This document shows positions 1 through 5,630 of a stretch of DNA of 7,003 nucleotides, piece by piece (position 1 is the first letter of the stretch; the number at the start of each line of letters is the position of its first letter). The DNA is from Pseudomonadota bacterium (lineage in GTDB: Bacteria; Pseudomonadota; Alphaproteobacteria; UBA8366; JADFVY01). The position numbers were made by a program, and so were the translations under genes. The notes beneath the pieces are model-generated. The model ran no database searches and was not told the DNA's origin. It saw only the letters and a program-made list of their open reading frames with translations. The stretch spans positions 1 to 7,003 of the forward strand of contig DAOVHN010000130.1 in the NCBI GenBank assembly GCA_030671915.1, given 5' to 3'.

Positions 1-1
1 G

Positions 2-583
2 ACCTTTGTCTCGGTCAAAGACGTAGAGACCGAATTCGGTAAGGGTCACGAGACCAGCTATGCCTTTACCGACATCAATAAAATCGGTGTTGGCAAGGAC
101 CCTGGCGAGAAAATGCCCGGCGGCGGGGGTATGGAAGGCGAAGCAGAGGAAGGCGACTTCACCACATTCACCATGCAGCCCGGCTACCCCGCCCAACTCG
201 TGATCCACTGGCCGGTCGATCAAAACGAGCCTGAGACCGTGGAGACCACCGAGGAATTTTCGGTCGAGGAAACCGCCGCCGAGGAATCACCCGAACAACA
301 GGAAGCGGCAATGGAGATGATGAAGATGGCCTTCAAGGACATGCGCATGTCGATGCATGTGGAAGTCGCGGGCGAGGTCATCGACAGCAACGCCACCCAT
401 CTGAACGGCAACCGCGTGACCCTGATCGAAATCGCCTTCGCGGAATTCCTGGACAGCGAGGAAGCCATGACGGCAATGGCCTCGAACAGCGACCAGAGCG
501 TCGCCGACATGAAGGAAATGATGAGGCTTATCCCGGGCCTGAAAATGGAAATCGAACCCGAGGTCAGCATCCTGTTCGAGTAA
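2..583 (+). CDS. Unrecognised acidic protein, C-terminal part (5' end outside window)
   Basis: The reading frame is open from the window edge to a TAA at 581-583, giving 193 visible residues; the true start lies upstream. The Met at 113 is internal, because the upstream 37 codons read as ordinary protein (TFVSVKDVETEFGKGHETSY). Visible layout: a basic/polar N-terminal part, a Gly-rich turn (PGGGGMEGE), a stretch around a 'QPGYPAQLVIHWPV' strand, then a strongly acidic Glu/Thr linker at about residues 72-105 of the fragment. A C-terminal domain follows, with 'VEVAGEVIDSNATHLNGNRV' leading into a strand and helix, and ending in alternating hydrophobic residues (MEIEPEVSILFE). The C-terminal pattern recalls small beta-rich secreted or lipoprotein domains such as the LppM/DUF3153 type, but this is a weak impression. 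No signal peptide can be assessed because the N-terminus is missing. It faces the GNAT gene tail to tail with a 54-nt gap. Function unknown. Confidence 0.75.
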   Translation, partial: TFVSVKDVETEFGKGHETSYAFTDINKIGVGKDPGEKMPGGGGMEGEAEEGDFTTFTMQPGYPAQLVIHWPVDQNEPETVETTEEFSVEETAAEESPEQQEAAMEMMKMAFKDMRMSMHVEVAGEVIDSNATHLNGNRVTLIEIAFAEFLDSEEAMTAMASNSDQSVADMKEMMRLIPGLKMEIEPEVSILFE

Positions 584-637
584 CCGATAGGCAAGAAAAT
601 GCGGGCCTGCTTATTCCGCTGACCTTGTACTGAAACC

Positions 638-1045
638 TCAACCTTTGCGGCGAATGCCGTAGCAGGTTTCGAATTTCTCGAAGCCCGTATGCAGGTAATA
701 ATCCTCGACGCCGGGGGCCGACAACAGGAGGAATGTGGCGCCGTCGCCGGCGGCCTCGCGGCTGCGGCGGACCAGTTCCCGGCCCATTCCCTCGCCCTGC
801 CACTTGCGGTCAACCGCGAGGTCGGAACAATAACAGCAATAGGCGTAGTCGGTGATGCAGCGCGACACGCCGACCAGTTGCCCGTCCCCGTCGCGCGCGG
901 TGACGATGAGGTTGCTGTTTTCCAGCATGGTCGCGACCCGTCCGCGCTCGTCCACCGGGCGGCGCGCGGCCAGGCCCGAACGCAACAGCACATCGATGAA
1001 CTCGTCGGCCGCAAGGTCGTTTTCGATATTCCACTTTACCGTCAT
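638..1045 (-). CDS. Small GNAT-family N-acetyltransferase (135 aa), last gene of operon
   Basis: GNAT enzymes transfer an acetyl group from acetyl-CoA to an amine; the substrate here is unknown. The protein is 135 residues, a normal length for a single GNAT domain. Motif A is clear: beta-4 'SDLAVD' (74-79) is followed by the pyrophosphate-binding loop Q83-G-E-G-M-G88, fitting the Q/R-x-x-G-x-G/A signature, and helix 'RELVRRSREAAG'. The C-terminal 'EDYYLHTGFEKF' (114-125) is the usual motif-B Tyr/Gly-Phe element. A Cys cluster (C70, C71, C73) precedes beta-4. I chose the ATG at 1043-1045 because an AGGAGGGG Shine-Dalgarno (complement of 1054-1062) sits at good spacing; the longer frame back to 1135 would run far into the dehydratase gene without this support. 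The SD lies inside the last codons of the dehydratase gene, whose stop is 4 nt upstream, so translational coupling is likely. Confident in family, not in substrate. Confidence 0.9.
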   Translation of the reverse strand: MTVKWNIENDLAADEFIDVLLRSGLAARRPVDERGRVATMLENSNLIVTARDGDGQLVGVSRCITDYAYCCYCSDLAVDRKWQGEGMGRELVRRSREAAGDGATFLLLSAPGVEDYYLHTGFEKFETCYGIRRKG

Positions 1046-1049
1046 GCAC

Positions 1050-2066
1050 TTATCCCCCTCCTGCGGCCGCTGCTTCCTCCAGCGTGAACAGGGCCTCGCC
1101 CTCCAGCGCCTTTTGCAGCACGTCGCGCGGCACATTGGCGCCGGTCAGCAGCAGCACCACCCGCTTGCCACGAATTGCATCCCGGCGCACCCAGGCGCCG
1201 GCCAGCGCCGCCGCGCCCGCGGGCTCCACCAGCACATGGGCGCATTCGGCGATGGTGCGGATCGCGGCCAGCATGGTCTCGTCCGAGACGGTCATCGCAT
1301 CGTCGCCCAGCGCGATCAACCCCTGCAGCGCGCGTTCCGCCGGGATCCGGCAGGCCAGGCCGTCGGCCACGGTATCGATCGCCGCCTGGACCGACTTGCG
1401 CGCATGGAAGCTTTCCACCATCGCCGGCGCGCCCTTTGCCTGGACCGCCACGCATTTGCAGCCAGGCTGCAGCGCCTTGACCGCAGCGGCCGCACCGGTG
1501 AACAGTGTCGCAGCTCCCATCGGCACGAAGAACCAGTCGATCCTCTCAAGACTGCGCGCGCATTCCAGCCCGGTCGTGCCGGCCCCTTCCATCATATCAA
1601 GGCTCTCGCCGTCATCAACGAATTCCAGGCCGTTTTCGGCGGCGAAATCGCGGGCTGCATCCTTGGCGGCGTCGATGTCGATGCCGGCCTCATGCAATGT
1701 GCCACCGAAGGCGCGGATCATCGCGCGCTTCACGGGGTTGTTCACCTCAGGCAGGAAGATATGCGACGGCACACCCAGCAGGCGCGCGCCGTAGGCCACG
1801 CCCTGCCCATGATTGCCGGTCGAGGATGTGACCGCGCCACGCAGGTCCCTGGCACGCAGCAGATGTGTCAGCGCGCCGCGCAGTTTGAAGCTGGCGATCG
1901 GCGTGACGGTTTCGTTCTTGATCCAGACATCGGCCCCCAGCGCCCGGGACAACAGCTCGCAGCGCACCAGCGGCGTGTCCTCCATATAGGGGGCGAGCTG
2001 TTCGTGCGCCCGTTCGATCCCGGCCAGGCGCGGCAGTTCCAGTTTATCTTGCATCGTGGCGTCCAT
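1050..2066 (-). CDS. Threonine/serine dehydratase-like PLP enzyme (fold type II, no ACT domain)
   Basis: This is a member of the tryptophan-synthase-beta PLP family, whose threonine/serine dehydratases deaminate beta-hydroxy amino acids to 2-oxo acids and ammonia. With 338 residues it matches the short catabolic or racemase-like class; there is no C-terminal regulatory ACT domain as in biosynthetic IlvA. Key parts: 'TPLVRCELLSRALG' near the N-terminus (31-44), the Schiff-base lysine K61 in SFKLRGA, the 'SSTGNHGQG' loop (81-89), 'EPAGAAALAG' (281-290) and 'LLTGANV' (306-312), the segment that normally contacts the pyridine nitrogen. The phosphate-binding loop is odd: 'VPMGAATLFTG' (181-191) replaces the usual tetraglycine GGGGL. 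I chose the ATG at 2064-2066, preceded by GGGAAGAG; the frame extends 23 codons further upstream but that segment runs into the eamA 3' region and looks non-coding. It lies 40 nt after the EamA gene. Substrate could be threonine, serine, 3-hydroxyaspartate or an ectoine-type compound (EutB relatives); the sequence does not decide. Confidence 0.88.
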   Translation of the reverse strand: MDATMQDKLELPRLAGIERAHEQLAPYMEDTPLVRCELLSRALGADVWIKNETVTPIASFKLRGALTHLLRARDLRGAVTSSTGNHGQGVAYGARLLGVPSHIFLPEVNNPVKRAMIRAFGGTLHEAGIDIDAAKDAARDFAAENGLEFVDDGESLDMMEGAGTTGLECARSLERIDWFFVPMGAATLFTGAAAAVKALQPGCKCVAVQAKGAPAMVESFHARKSVQAAIDTVADGLACRIPAERALQGLIALGDDAMTVSDETMLAAIRTIAECAHVLVEPAGAAALAGAWVRRDAIRGKRVVLLLTGANVPRDVLQKALEGEALFTLEEAAAAGGG

Positions 2067-2106
2067 GCCGGTCTCTTCCCTGTTGAAGTGGACACAATAC
2101 CAAGCT

Positions 2107-2988
2107 TCAGCCGCGCCGCGCCATGGCGACGCCAATCAGAATTGCCGCGCCCGACAACAGCAGCGCCGGCGTCATGGCCTCGGCGAACAGGACCACGGCG
2201 AGCACCAGTGTGACGGTCGGCTGCAGGAACTGCAATGTCGATATTCGTGCGACGCCGCCGCCGGCCAGCGCCCGGTACCAGGCGACATAGGCCAGCAGCG
2301 AGGAAAACAGCGCCAGCCAACCGGTCGACATCCAGGCCACCCAGCCCGCGTCGGGCCAACCGCCGGTCATGAATTGGACAGCCAGAACGGGAAACAGGAC
2401 CACGCCTCCCAGGACTGCGCCCCAAGCGGTGGCGCTCCAGGCGCCAATGCTCGGCGACAGGCGGCTGCCGGCGACGTAGCCGCCAGCGACCGTCAGGCAT
2501 GCGCCAAACGCCAGTAGATCGCCACGCAACGTCGCCTCGCCGCTGTCCTGTCCGCGCAACAGGATCAGCGCAGCCACCCCCGCCAGCGCCACGGCCACGC
2601 CACCCCACCACATGCGGCCCGGCCGGCGGCGTTCCACCGCGGCCCCGATCAGACCGGTCAGGATCGGCGCGAAGGCCAGTAACATCGCCGCGTGCGCCGT
2701 CGAGGTATGGGCCAGCGCCAGGCTGAACAGCAGCGGAAAGACGATAAAGCCGGAAGCCGTCGATATCAGCAACAGCCGCCAACCGGCCCCGTCACGGGGC
2801 AGCGGCAGGCGAAGCAGCAATACGGCCGGGGTTATCGCCAGCCCCGCCAACCCCGTGCGCAGCATGCCCACGGTAAGCGCATCGATATCGGCAACCGCGT
2901 ATTTCGTGGCCGCGGGGGTCGCGCCCCAGATTACGATCGCCACCATGCCGACCGCCCAGGGACCAAGGGCGGCGGCCCGTACGCTCAT
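2107..2988 (-). CDS. EamA/DMT-family inner-membrane transporter (two EamA repeats)
   Basis: Members of the drug/metabolite transporter superfamily are 10-TM inner-membrane proteins; many export amino acids or related metabolites. The 293-residue length is typical. The first EamA repeat covers about residues 12-145, opening with 'VIWGATPAATKYA' (19-31), the usual TM1 signature, and including 'LAFAPILTGLIGA' (104-116). The second covers about 155-290 and contains the characteristic 'QFLQPTVTLVLAVVLFAE' (253-270) near TM9. Short basic loops such as ERRRPGR (119-125) separate the halves. The ATG at 2986-2988 overlaps the PhzF stop codon as ATGA, and no strong Shine-Dalgarno is visible, so translation is probably coupled to phzF. 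Position between a PhzF enzyme and a PLP dehydratase suggests export of an amino-acid-like compound or its product; substrate and direction are inferred, not shown. Confidence 0.94.
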   Translation of the reverse strand: MSVRAAALGPWAVGMVAIVIWGATPAATKYAVADIDALTVGMLRTGLAGLAITPAVLLLRLPLPRDGAGWRLLLISTASGFIVFPLLFSLALAHTSTAHAAMLLAFAPILTGLIGAAVERRRPGRMWWGGVAVALAGVAALILLRGQDSGEATLRGDLLAFGACLTVAGGYVAGSRLSPSIGAWSATAWGAVLGGVVLFPVLAVQFMTGGWPDAGWVAWMSTGWLALFSSLLAYVAWYRALAGGGVARISTLQFLQPTVTLVLAVVLFAEAMTPALLLSGAAILIGVAMARRG

Positions 2989-3815
2989 GCGTCGATCAGT
3001 TCAGCCCGGGGTAATGCACCGGCGAGGTCGAGCGTTCCGGCGCTACGGATCGCCGCCCGGCCCGCTATGGCGACACGGTCGCCCCGATCCGTGCAGAACA
3101 GTTCCCCGCCCCGCGCCGAGGCCTGGACCGCGCGAAGTTCGGCCTTGCCCAGCCGAGTGGACCAGTAAGGGACCAGCGTGGTATGGGCGCTGCCGGTGAC
3201 CGGATCTTCGTCAATACCCGCGCGCGGCGCGAAGCATCGCGACATGAAGTCCGCCTGTTCGCCGGGCGCAGTGGCGATGATCATCCGGTCCTCAAGCGCC
3301 GAAAGCAGCGCCATGTCAGGCGTCAGGCCGCGAACGGCGTCCTCGCTGTCGAACACCGCCATGCAGGTGGCGCCGGGGATGCGCAGTATATCGGCTGGCG
3401 TCGCACCCAATGCGGCGGCAAGGCCGTCCGGACTGCCCGGGCCAGCCGGGCGGGCGGGGAAATCCAGTTCCAGCAGGTCACCGTTGCGGGTCACCGTCAG
3501 GACTCCGGCTTTCAACGTTTGGAATCGCACCGCCGACGCACCGGGATCCAGGTAGGTAAAATACACCGCGGCAGAGGACAGAGTTGCATGCCCGCAGAGA
3601 TCGACCTCCGTCGCCGGCGTAAACCAGCGCAACAGATATCCGTCGTCCACCGGTGCGAAAAAAGCGGTCTCTGACAGCGCCATTTCACGAGCGACGGACT
3701 GCATCACCTCATCGGCCAGCCAGTCCCCGCGCGGACAGACGGCTGCCGGATTGCCGGCCAATCCCTCACCCACAAAGGCGTCTACGACATAAATCTTGTC
3801 TTCTTTCTCTCTCAT
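2985..3815 (-). CDS. PhzF-family isomerase/epimerase-like protein
   Basis: PhzF proteins share the two-lobed diaminopimelate-epimerase fold. PhzF itself isomerises trans-2,3-dihydro-3-hydroxyanthranilate in phenazine synthesis, but most family members have unknown substrates. No other phenazine gene is visible here, so a phenazine role is unlikely. The 276-residue length is usual. Diagnostic segments: N-terminal 'YVVDAFVGEGLAGNPAAV' (9-26), the catalytic-type glutamate E49 in 'MALSETAFF', 'RWFTPATEVDLCGHATL' (63-79) and the second-lobe loop 'DEDPVTGSAH' (202-211). The ATG at 3813-3815 is preceded by GGAGA (complement of 3821-3825), a good Shine-Dalgarno at normal spacing. The gene follows the DUF1127 gene by 27 nt and overlaps the EamA start by 4 nt. 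Being first among the enzymes, it may make or modify the compound that the neighbouring dehydratase, acetyltransferase or exporter handles; that link is inferred. Confidence 0.93.
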   Translation of the reverse strand: MREKEDKIYVVDAFVGEGLAGNPAAVCPRGDWLADEVMQSVAREMALSETAFFAPVDDGYLLRWFTPATEVDLCGHATLSSAAVYFTYLDPGASAVRFQTLKAGVLTVTRNGDLLELDFPARPAGPGSPDGLAAALGATPADILRIPGATCMAVFDSEDAVRGLTPDMALLSALEDRMIIATAPGEQADFMSRCFAPRAGIDEDPVTGSAHTTLVPYWSTRLGKAELRAVQASARGGELFCTDRGDRVAIAGRAAIRSAGTLDLAGALPRAELIDA

Positions 3816-3842
3816 CGCTTTCTCCGTATCATCTATAATCTG

Positions 3843-4043
3843 CTAGCGCCAGAAAGGCTTGTGCGCCTCTTCCACTGCCGCCTGCCGGTCGATCCCGATA
3901 TCCTGTAGCTGCCGCTCGTCCAGCCATAGCAACTCGCGCCGGCTTCGTGCCCGCTGCTGCCACAGGCAAATGCATGCAGTTAAATCACGAAAGGACAATC
4001 CCCAGACGGGGATGCTTTTCCCAACCCTGCTTGTCCAAGCCAT
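3843..4043 (-). CDS. DUF1127 (YjiS-like) small Arg-rich protein, first gene of operon
   Basis: This is a 66-residue protein whose C-terminal two thirds is a canonical DUF1127 domain: 'LWQQRARSRRELLWLDERQL' (27-46), then QDIGIDRQAAVEEAHKPFWR to the end. The FWR tail is typical of alphaproteobacterial members. Such proteins are cytoplasmic and basic; one characterised relative, CcaF1 of Rhodobacter, is an RNA-binding regulator, and others affect carbon or phosphate metabolism. No function can be assigned here. I chose the ATG at 4041-4043 because GAGGAG lies just upstream at about 6-nt spacing. An in-frame ATG at 4059-4061 would add six residues (MPEESE) but has a poorer ribosome site. The open frame continues further upstream across the control region and is not credible there. 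It is the promoter-proximal gene of the leftward operon, divergent from the MocR gene with 142 nt between the starts. Confidence 0.88.
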   Translation of the reverse strand: MAWTSRVGKSIPVWGLSFRDLTACICLWQQRARSRRELLWLDERQLQDIGIDRQAAVEEAHKPFWR

Positions 4044-4091
4044 TTCGCTCTCCTCTGGCATCAATCCACCGCTTGACGGGAACGGCGGCAT

Positions 4092-4107
4092 ATTGTATCG
4101 ATACAAT
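4092..4107. promoter_or_regulatory. Perfect 16-bp palindrome, likely operator O1
   Basis: ATTGTATCGATACAAT is identical to its reverse complement over all 16 bases. It lies about 50 nt upstream of the DUF1127 start. Its left arm read on the minus strand (TACAAT, 4097 to 4092) could serve as a -10 box for the leftward operon, but there is no good -35 box 15-18 nt upstream of it (the bases there read as G-rich). A regulator bound here would cover that -10 box. Confidence 0.7.
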
Positions 4108-4121
4108 CTACCGTCACCCCC

Positions 4122-4139
4122 ATTGTCATGCAGGACAAT
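4122..4139. promoter_or_regulatory. Inverted repeat ATTGTC-N6-GACAAT, likely operator O2
   Basis: ATTGTC (4122-4127) and GACAAT (4134-4139) form a 6-bp inverted repeat around ATGCAG. The centre is 31 nt from the centre of the 4092-4107 palindrome. The left arm contains TTGTCA, which could also act as a -35 box for the MocR gene. Relative to a leftward start site near 4085 the centre would lie around -45, a common activator position; that start site is itself hypothetical. Confidence 0.65.
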
Positions 4140-4153
4140 CAGGTTTGTATAAA
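4123..4153 (+). promoter_or_regulatory. Candidate sigma-70-type promoter of the MocR gene
   Basis: TTGTCA (4123-4128, one mismatch to TTGACA) and TATAAA (4148-4153, one mismatch to TATAAT) are separated by 19 nt, slightly longer than ideal. Transcription would begin near 4160, giving a leader of roughly 26 nt. The -35 box overlaps operator O2, which would fit autoregulation. Box matches this short arise by chance in AT-rich DNA, so confidence is low. Confidence 0.3.
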
Positions 4154-4176
4154 GAGACAATAGAGTCAATTGGAAT

Positions 4177-4193
4177 ATTGTCACCATGACAAT
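4177..4193. promoter_or_regulatory. Inverted repeat spanning the MocR start codon, likely operator O3
   Basis: ATTGTCACCATGACAAT has 7-bp arms (4177-4183 and 4187-4193) around a 3-nt centre, and the ATG at 4186-4188 lies in it. As DNA it has the same half-site as the upstream operators and would allow autorepression. As RNA it could fold into a 7-bp hairpin holding part of the start codon. The same ATTGTC arm could instead pair with the lone GACAAT at 4156-4161. The first codons (Met-Thr-Ile) encode part of the right arm, so protein and operator sequence share bases. Confidence 0.6.
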
Positions 4194-5625
4194 CTGGACA
4201 CCGGACCTATCGGGCCGTAAAGGCCCCAAATACCAGGCCCTGGCGGGCGCGATCACCGAGGCCATCGCTTCGGGTGAACTGACCGAAGGCGAGCGCCTGC
4301 CGACCCACCGCGACCTCGCCTGGAGGCTGGGCATCACCGTGGGCACCGTCACCCGCGCCTATGCGCTGGCGCAGGCCCAGGGGCGCATCGCGGGCGAAGT
4401 TGGCCGGGGCACCTATGTTCTGCCGGAACGCGACCACCCGGCCGGCCCCGGGCGCGAAGCGGCCTTCGACTTACCCATGACGGCCTTCGACCGGCCCGAC
4501 GCCGATTCGGAAAAATCGTCCGGCCCGATCGTGATGAACCAGAATTTTCCGGCCGACCCCTGGGTAAACGAACTACTGGCGCAGGCGATGCAGCGCCTGG
4601 CCGATCCCCGGCGCCTGGACGCCATCAACGGATACCTGTCCGCCAACGGGTTGCGGCGGCATCGTGTTGCGGCCCGTGACTGGCTACGGCGATTTGGCAT
4701 GGAGCGCGACGAAGATTCGATCCTGATCGTCAACGGCTGCCAGCATGGACTCAGCGTCGCCTTCATGGCGCTCGCCAAACATGGAGATACGATTCTGGCC
4801 GAATCGCTGACATGGCCGGGCGCGCGGCAGATGGCGGAAATGCTGGGGCTGAAGGTGGCGCCGGTGGCGATCGACGACCAGGGCATCCTGCCCGACGCCT
4901 TCGAGGCCGCCTGCCGCAACACTGCCCCCCGGCTGTTCTATACCGTGCCGACGTTGCACAACCCGACGGCATCGGTTTTGCCGGAAGAGCGCCGGCGCGC
5001 CATCGCCGAAATCGCGACCCGCCACGGCGTCTATATCATCGAGGACGATGTGTTCGGTTACATGGTCGAAAACGCACCGCCCCCGATCAGCACATTCGCG
5101 CCGGAGCTGGGTATCTATGTGACCAGCCTCTCCAAACCGGTGGCCCCGATCCTGCGCGCTGGCTTTATCTCGGCGCCGGCGGCTTTGGTCCCCAAATTGG
5201 CGGCCGCGATCCGGGCCACGGCACTAATGCCATCGCCCCTGAACATCGAGATCGCCGCGGAACTGATCCTGTCAGGTGCGGCCGAGGCAGCGGCCAGTCA
5301 CCAGCGCCAGAAGGCCGTCGCGCGCCAAAAGATGGCCGCTGAGATACTAGGCGAGGCCATCAGGCTCTCGCACTCCTACGGAACTCATATCTGGATGGGG
5401 CTTCCGCCCGTGTGGACAGGGGAGACCTTTGCGGCCGAAGCACTGGCGCGTGGCGTCGCCATCACGCCTGGCAGCGTCTTCGCCGTCGAAGAGAACGCGA
5501 CCGCCAGGCAAGCCATAAGGCTGTGCATCAGCGCGGAAAGCGACCAGGAGAGAATTCGCGAGGGGCTTGGTATTATCGCTGGATTGTTGAAGTCCGCCCC
5601 GCCGGCCGCCGATCCGATCGTCTGA
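4186..5625 (+). CDS. MocR-family transcriptional regulator (GntR wHTH fused to aminotransferase-like domain)
   Basis: MocR regulators join a GntR-type DNA-binding domain to a fold-type-I aminotransferase-like domain that binds PLP and senses PLP or amino-acid adducts; known members control vitamin B6, taurine or GABA genes. The 479-residue length is typical. The winged helix covers about residues 13-80, with 'GERLPTHRDLAWRLGITVGT' (35-54) as the recognition region and 'GEVGRGTYV' (70-78) as the wing. The effector domain runs from about 115 to 470: 'VNGCQHGLSVAF' (182-193), N259 in 'TLHNPT', D287 in 'IIEDDVFGY', the PLP lysine K317 in 'TSLSKPVAPILRAGF', and R445 in 'AIRLCIS', where the carboxylate-binding Arg is expected. 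All usual PLP contacts are thus present. The ATG at 4186 gives the family-typical start MTIWTPDLSGRKGPKY; the ribosome site (TTGGAA) is weak. It is divergent from the DUF1127 operon, its most likely target, and ends 5 nt before convergent thiD. The subgroup and ligand are not identifiable. Confidence 0.95.
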   Translation: MTIWTPDLSGRKGPKYQALAGAITEAIASGELTEGERLPTHRDLAWRLGITVGTVTRAYALAQAQGRIAGEVGRGTYVLPERDHPAGPGREAAFDLPMTAFDRPDADSEKSSGPIVMNQNFPADPWVNELLAQAMQRLADPRRLDAINGYLSANGLRRHRVAARDWLRRFGMERDEDSILIVNGCQHGLSVAFMALAKHGDTILAESLTWPGARQMAEMLGLKVAPVAIDDQGILPDAFEAACRNTAPRLFYTVPTLHNPTASVLPEERRRAIAEIATRHGVYIIEDDVFGYMVENAPPPISTFAPELGIYVTSLSKPVAPILRAGFISAPAALVPKLAAAIRATALMPSPLNIEIAAELILSGAAEAAASHQRQKAVARQKMAAEILGEAIRLSHSYGTHIWMGLPPVWTGETFAAEALARGVAITPGSVFAVEENATARQAIRLCISAESDQERIREGLGIIAGLLKSAPPAADPIV

Positions 5626-5630
5626 CTGGA

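Larger units (their letters stand above)
4044..4185. promoter_or_regulatory. Divergent control region with ATTGT/ACAAT operator array
   Basis: This 142-nt AT-richer gap separates the DUF1127 operon from the MocR gene and must hold both promoters. It carries repeated half-sites: a perfect palindrome at 4092-4107, an ATTGTC-N6-GACAAT pair at 4122-4139, a lone GACAAT at 4156-4161, and an inverted repeat at 4177-4193 that runs into the MocR coding start. The four ACAAT-side half-sites begin at 4102, 4134, 4156 and 4188, that is 32, 22 and 32 nt apart, close to whole turns of the helix. MocR regulators are known to bind paired repeats in the divergent region beside their own gene. That this array is the MocR operator is therefore a well-supported inference, not a demonstrated fact. 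Confidence 0.8.

Noticed and set aside
590..625. Possible leftward terminator after the GNAT gene (GCGG/CCGC stem followed by ATTTTCTT on the minus strand)
   Set aside because: The stem is only 4 bp with an 11-nt loop, too weak to call an intrinsic terminator.
220..1014. A 264-codon minus-strand frame over the acidic protein and the GNAT gene
   Set aside because: It lies in another frame of the GNAT gene and is antisense to the acidic protein. Its translation shows no recognisable domain and is Ser/Arg-rich.
1050..2066. Dehydratase as EutB of a hydroxyectoine degradation cluster
   Set aside because: No EutC, EutD, EutE or ectoine transporter genes accompany it, so the context does not support this specific name.
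852..2213. A 453-codon open frame on the plus strand across the dehydratase gene
   Set aside because: It is antisense to a dehydratase with complete family motifs. Its translation is Arg/His/Gln-rich without any domain, as expected of a high-GC shadow frame.
1868..2782. A 304-codon minus-strand frame over eamA and the dehydratase start
   Set aside because: It is a frame-shifted reading of eamA rich in Arg and Gly; the EamA frame has the conserved TM segments.
2985..3815. PhzF gene as a sign of phenazine biosynthesis
   Set aside because: No other phz gene is in the window and most PhzF-family members are unrelated to phenazines.
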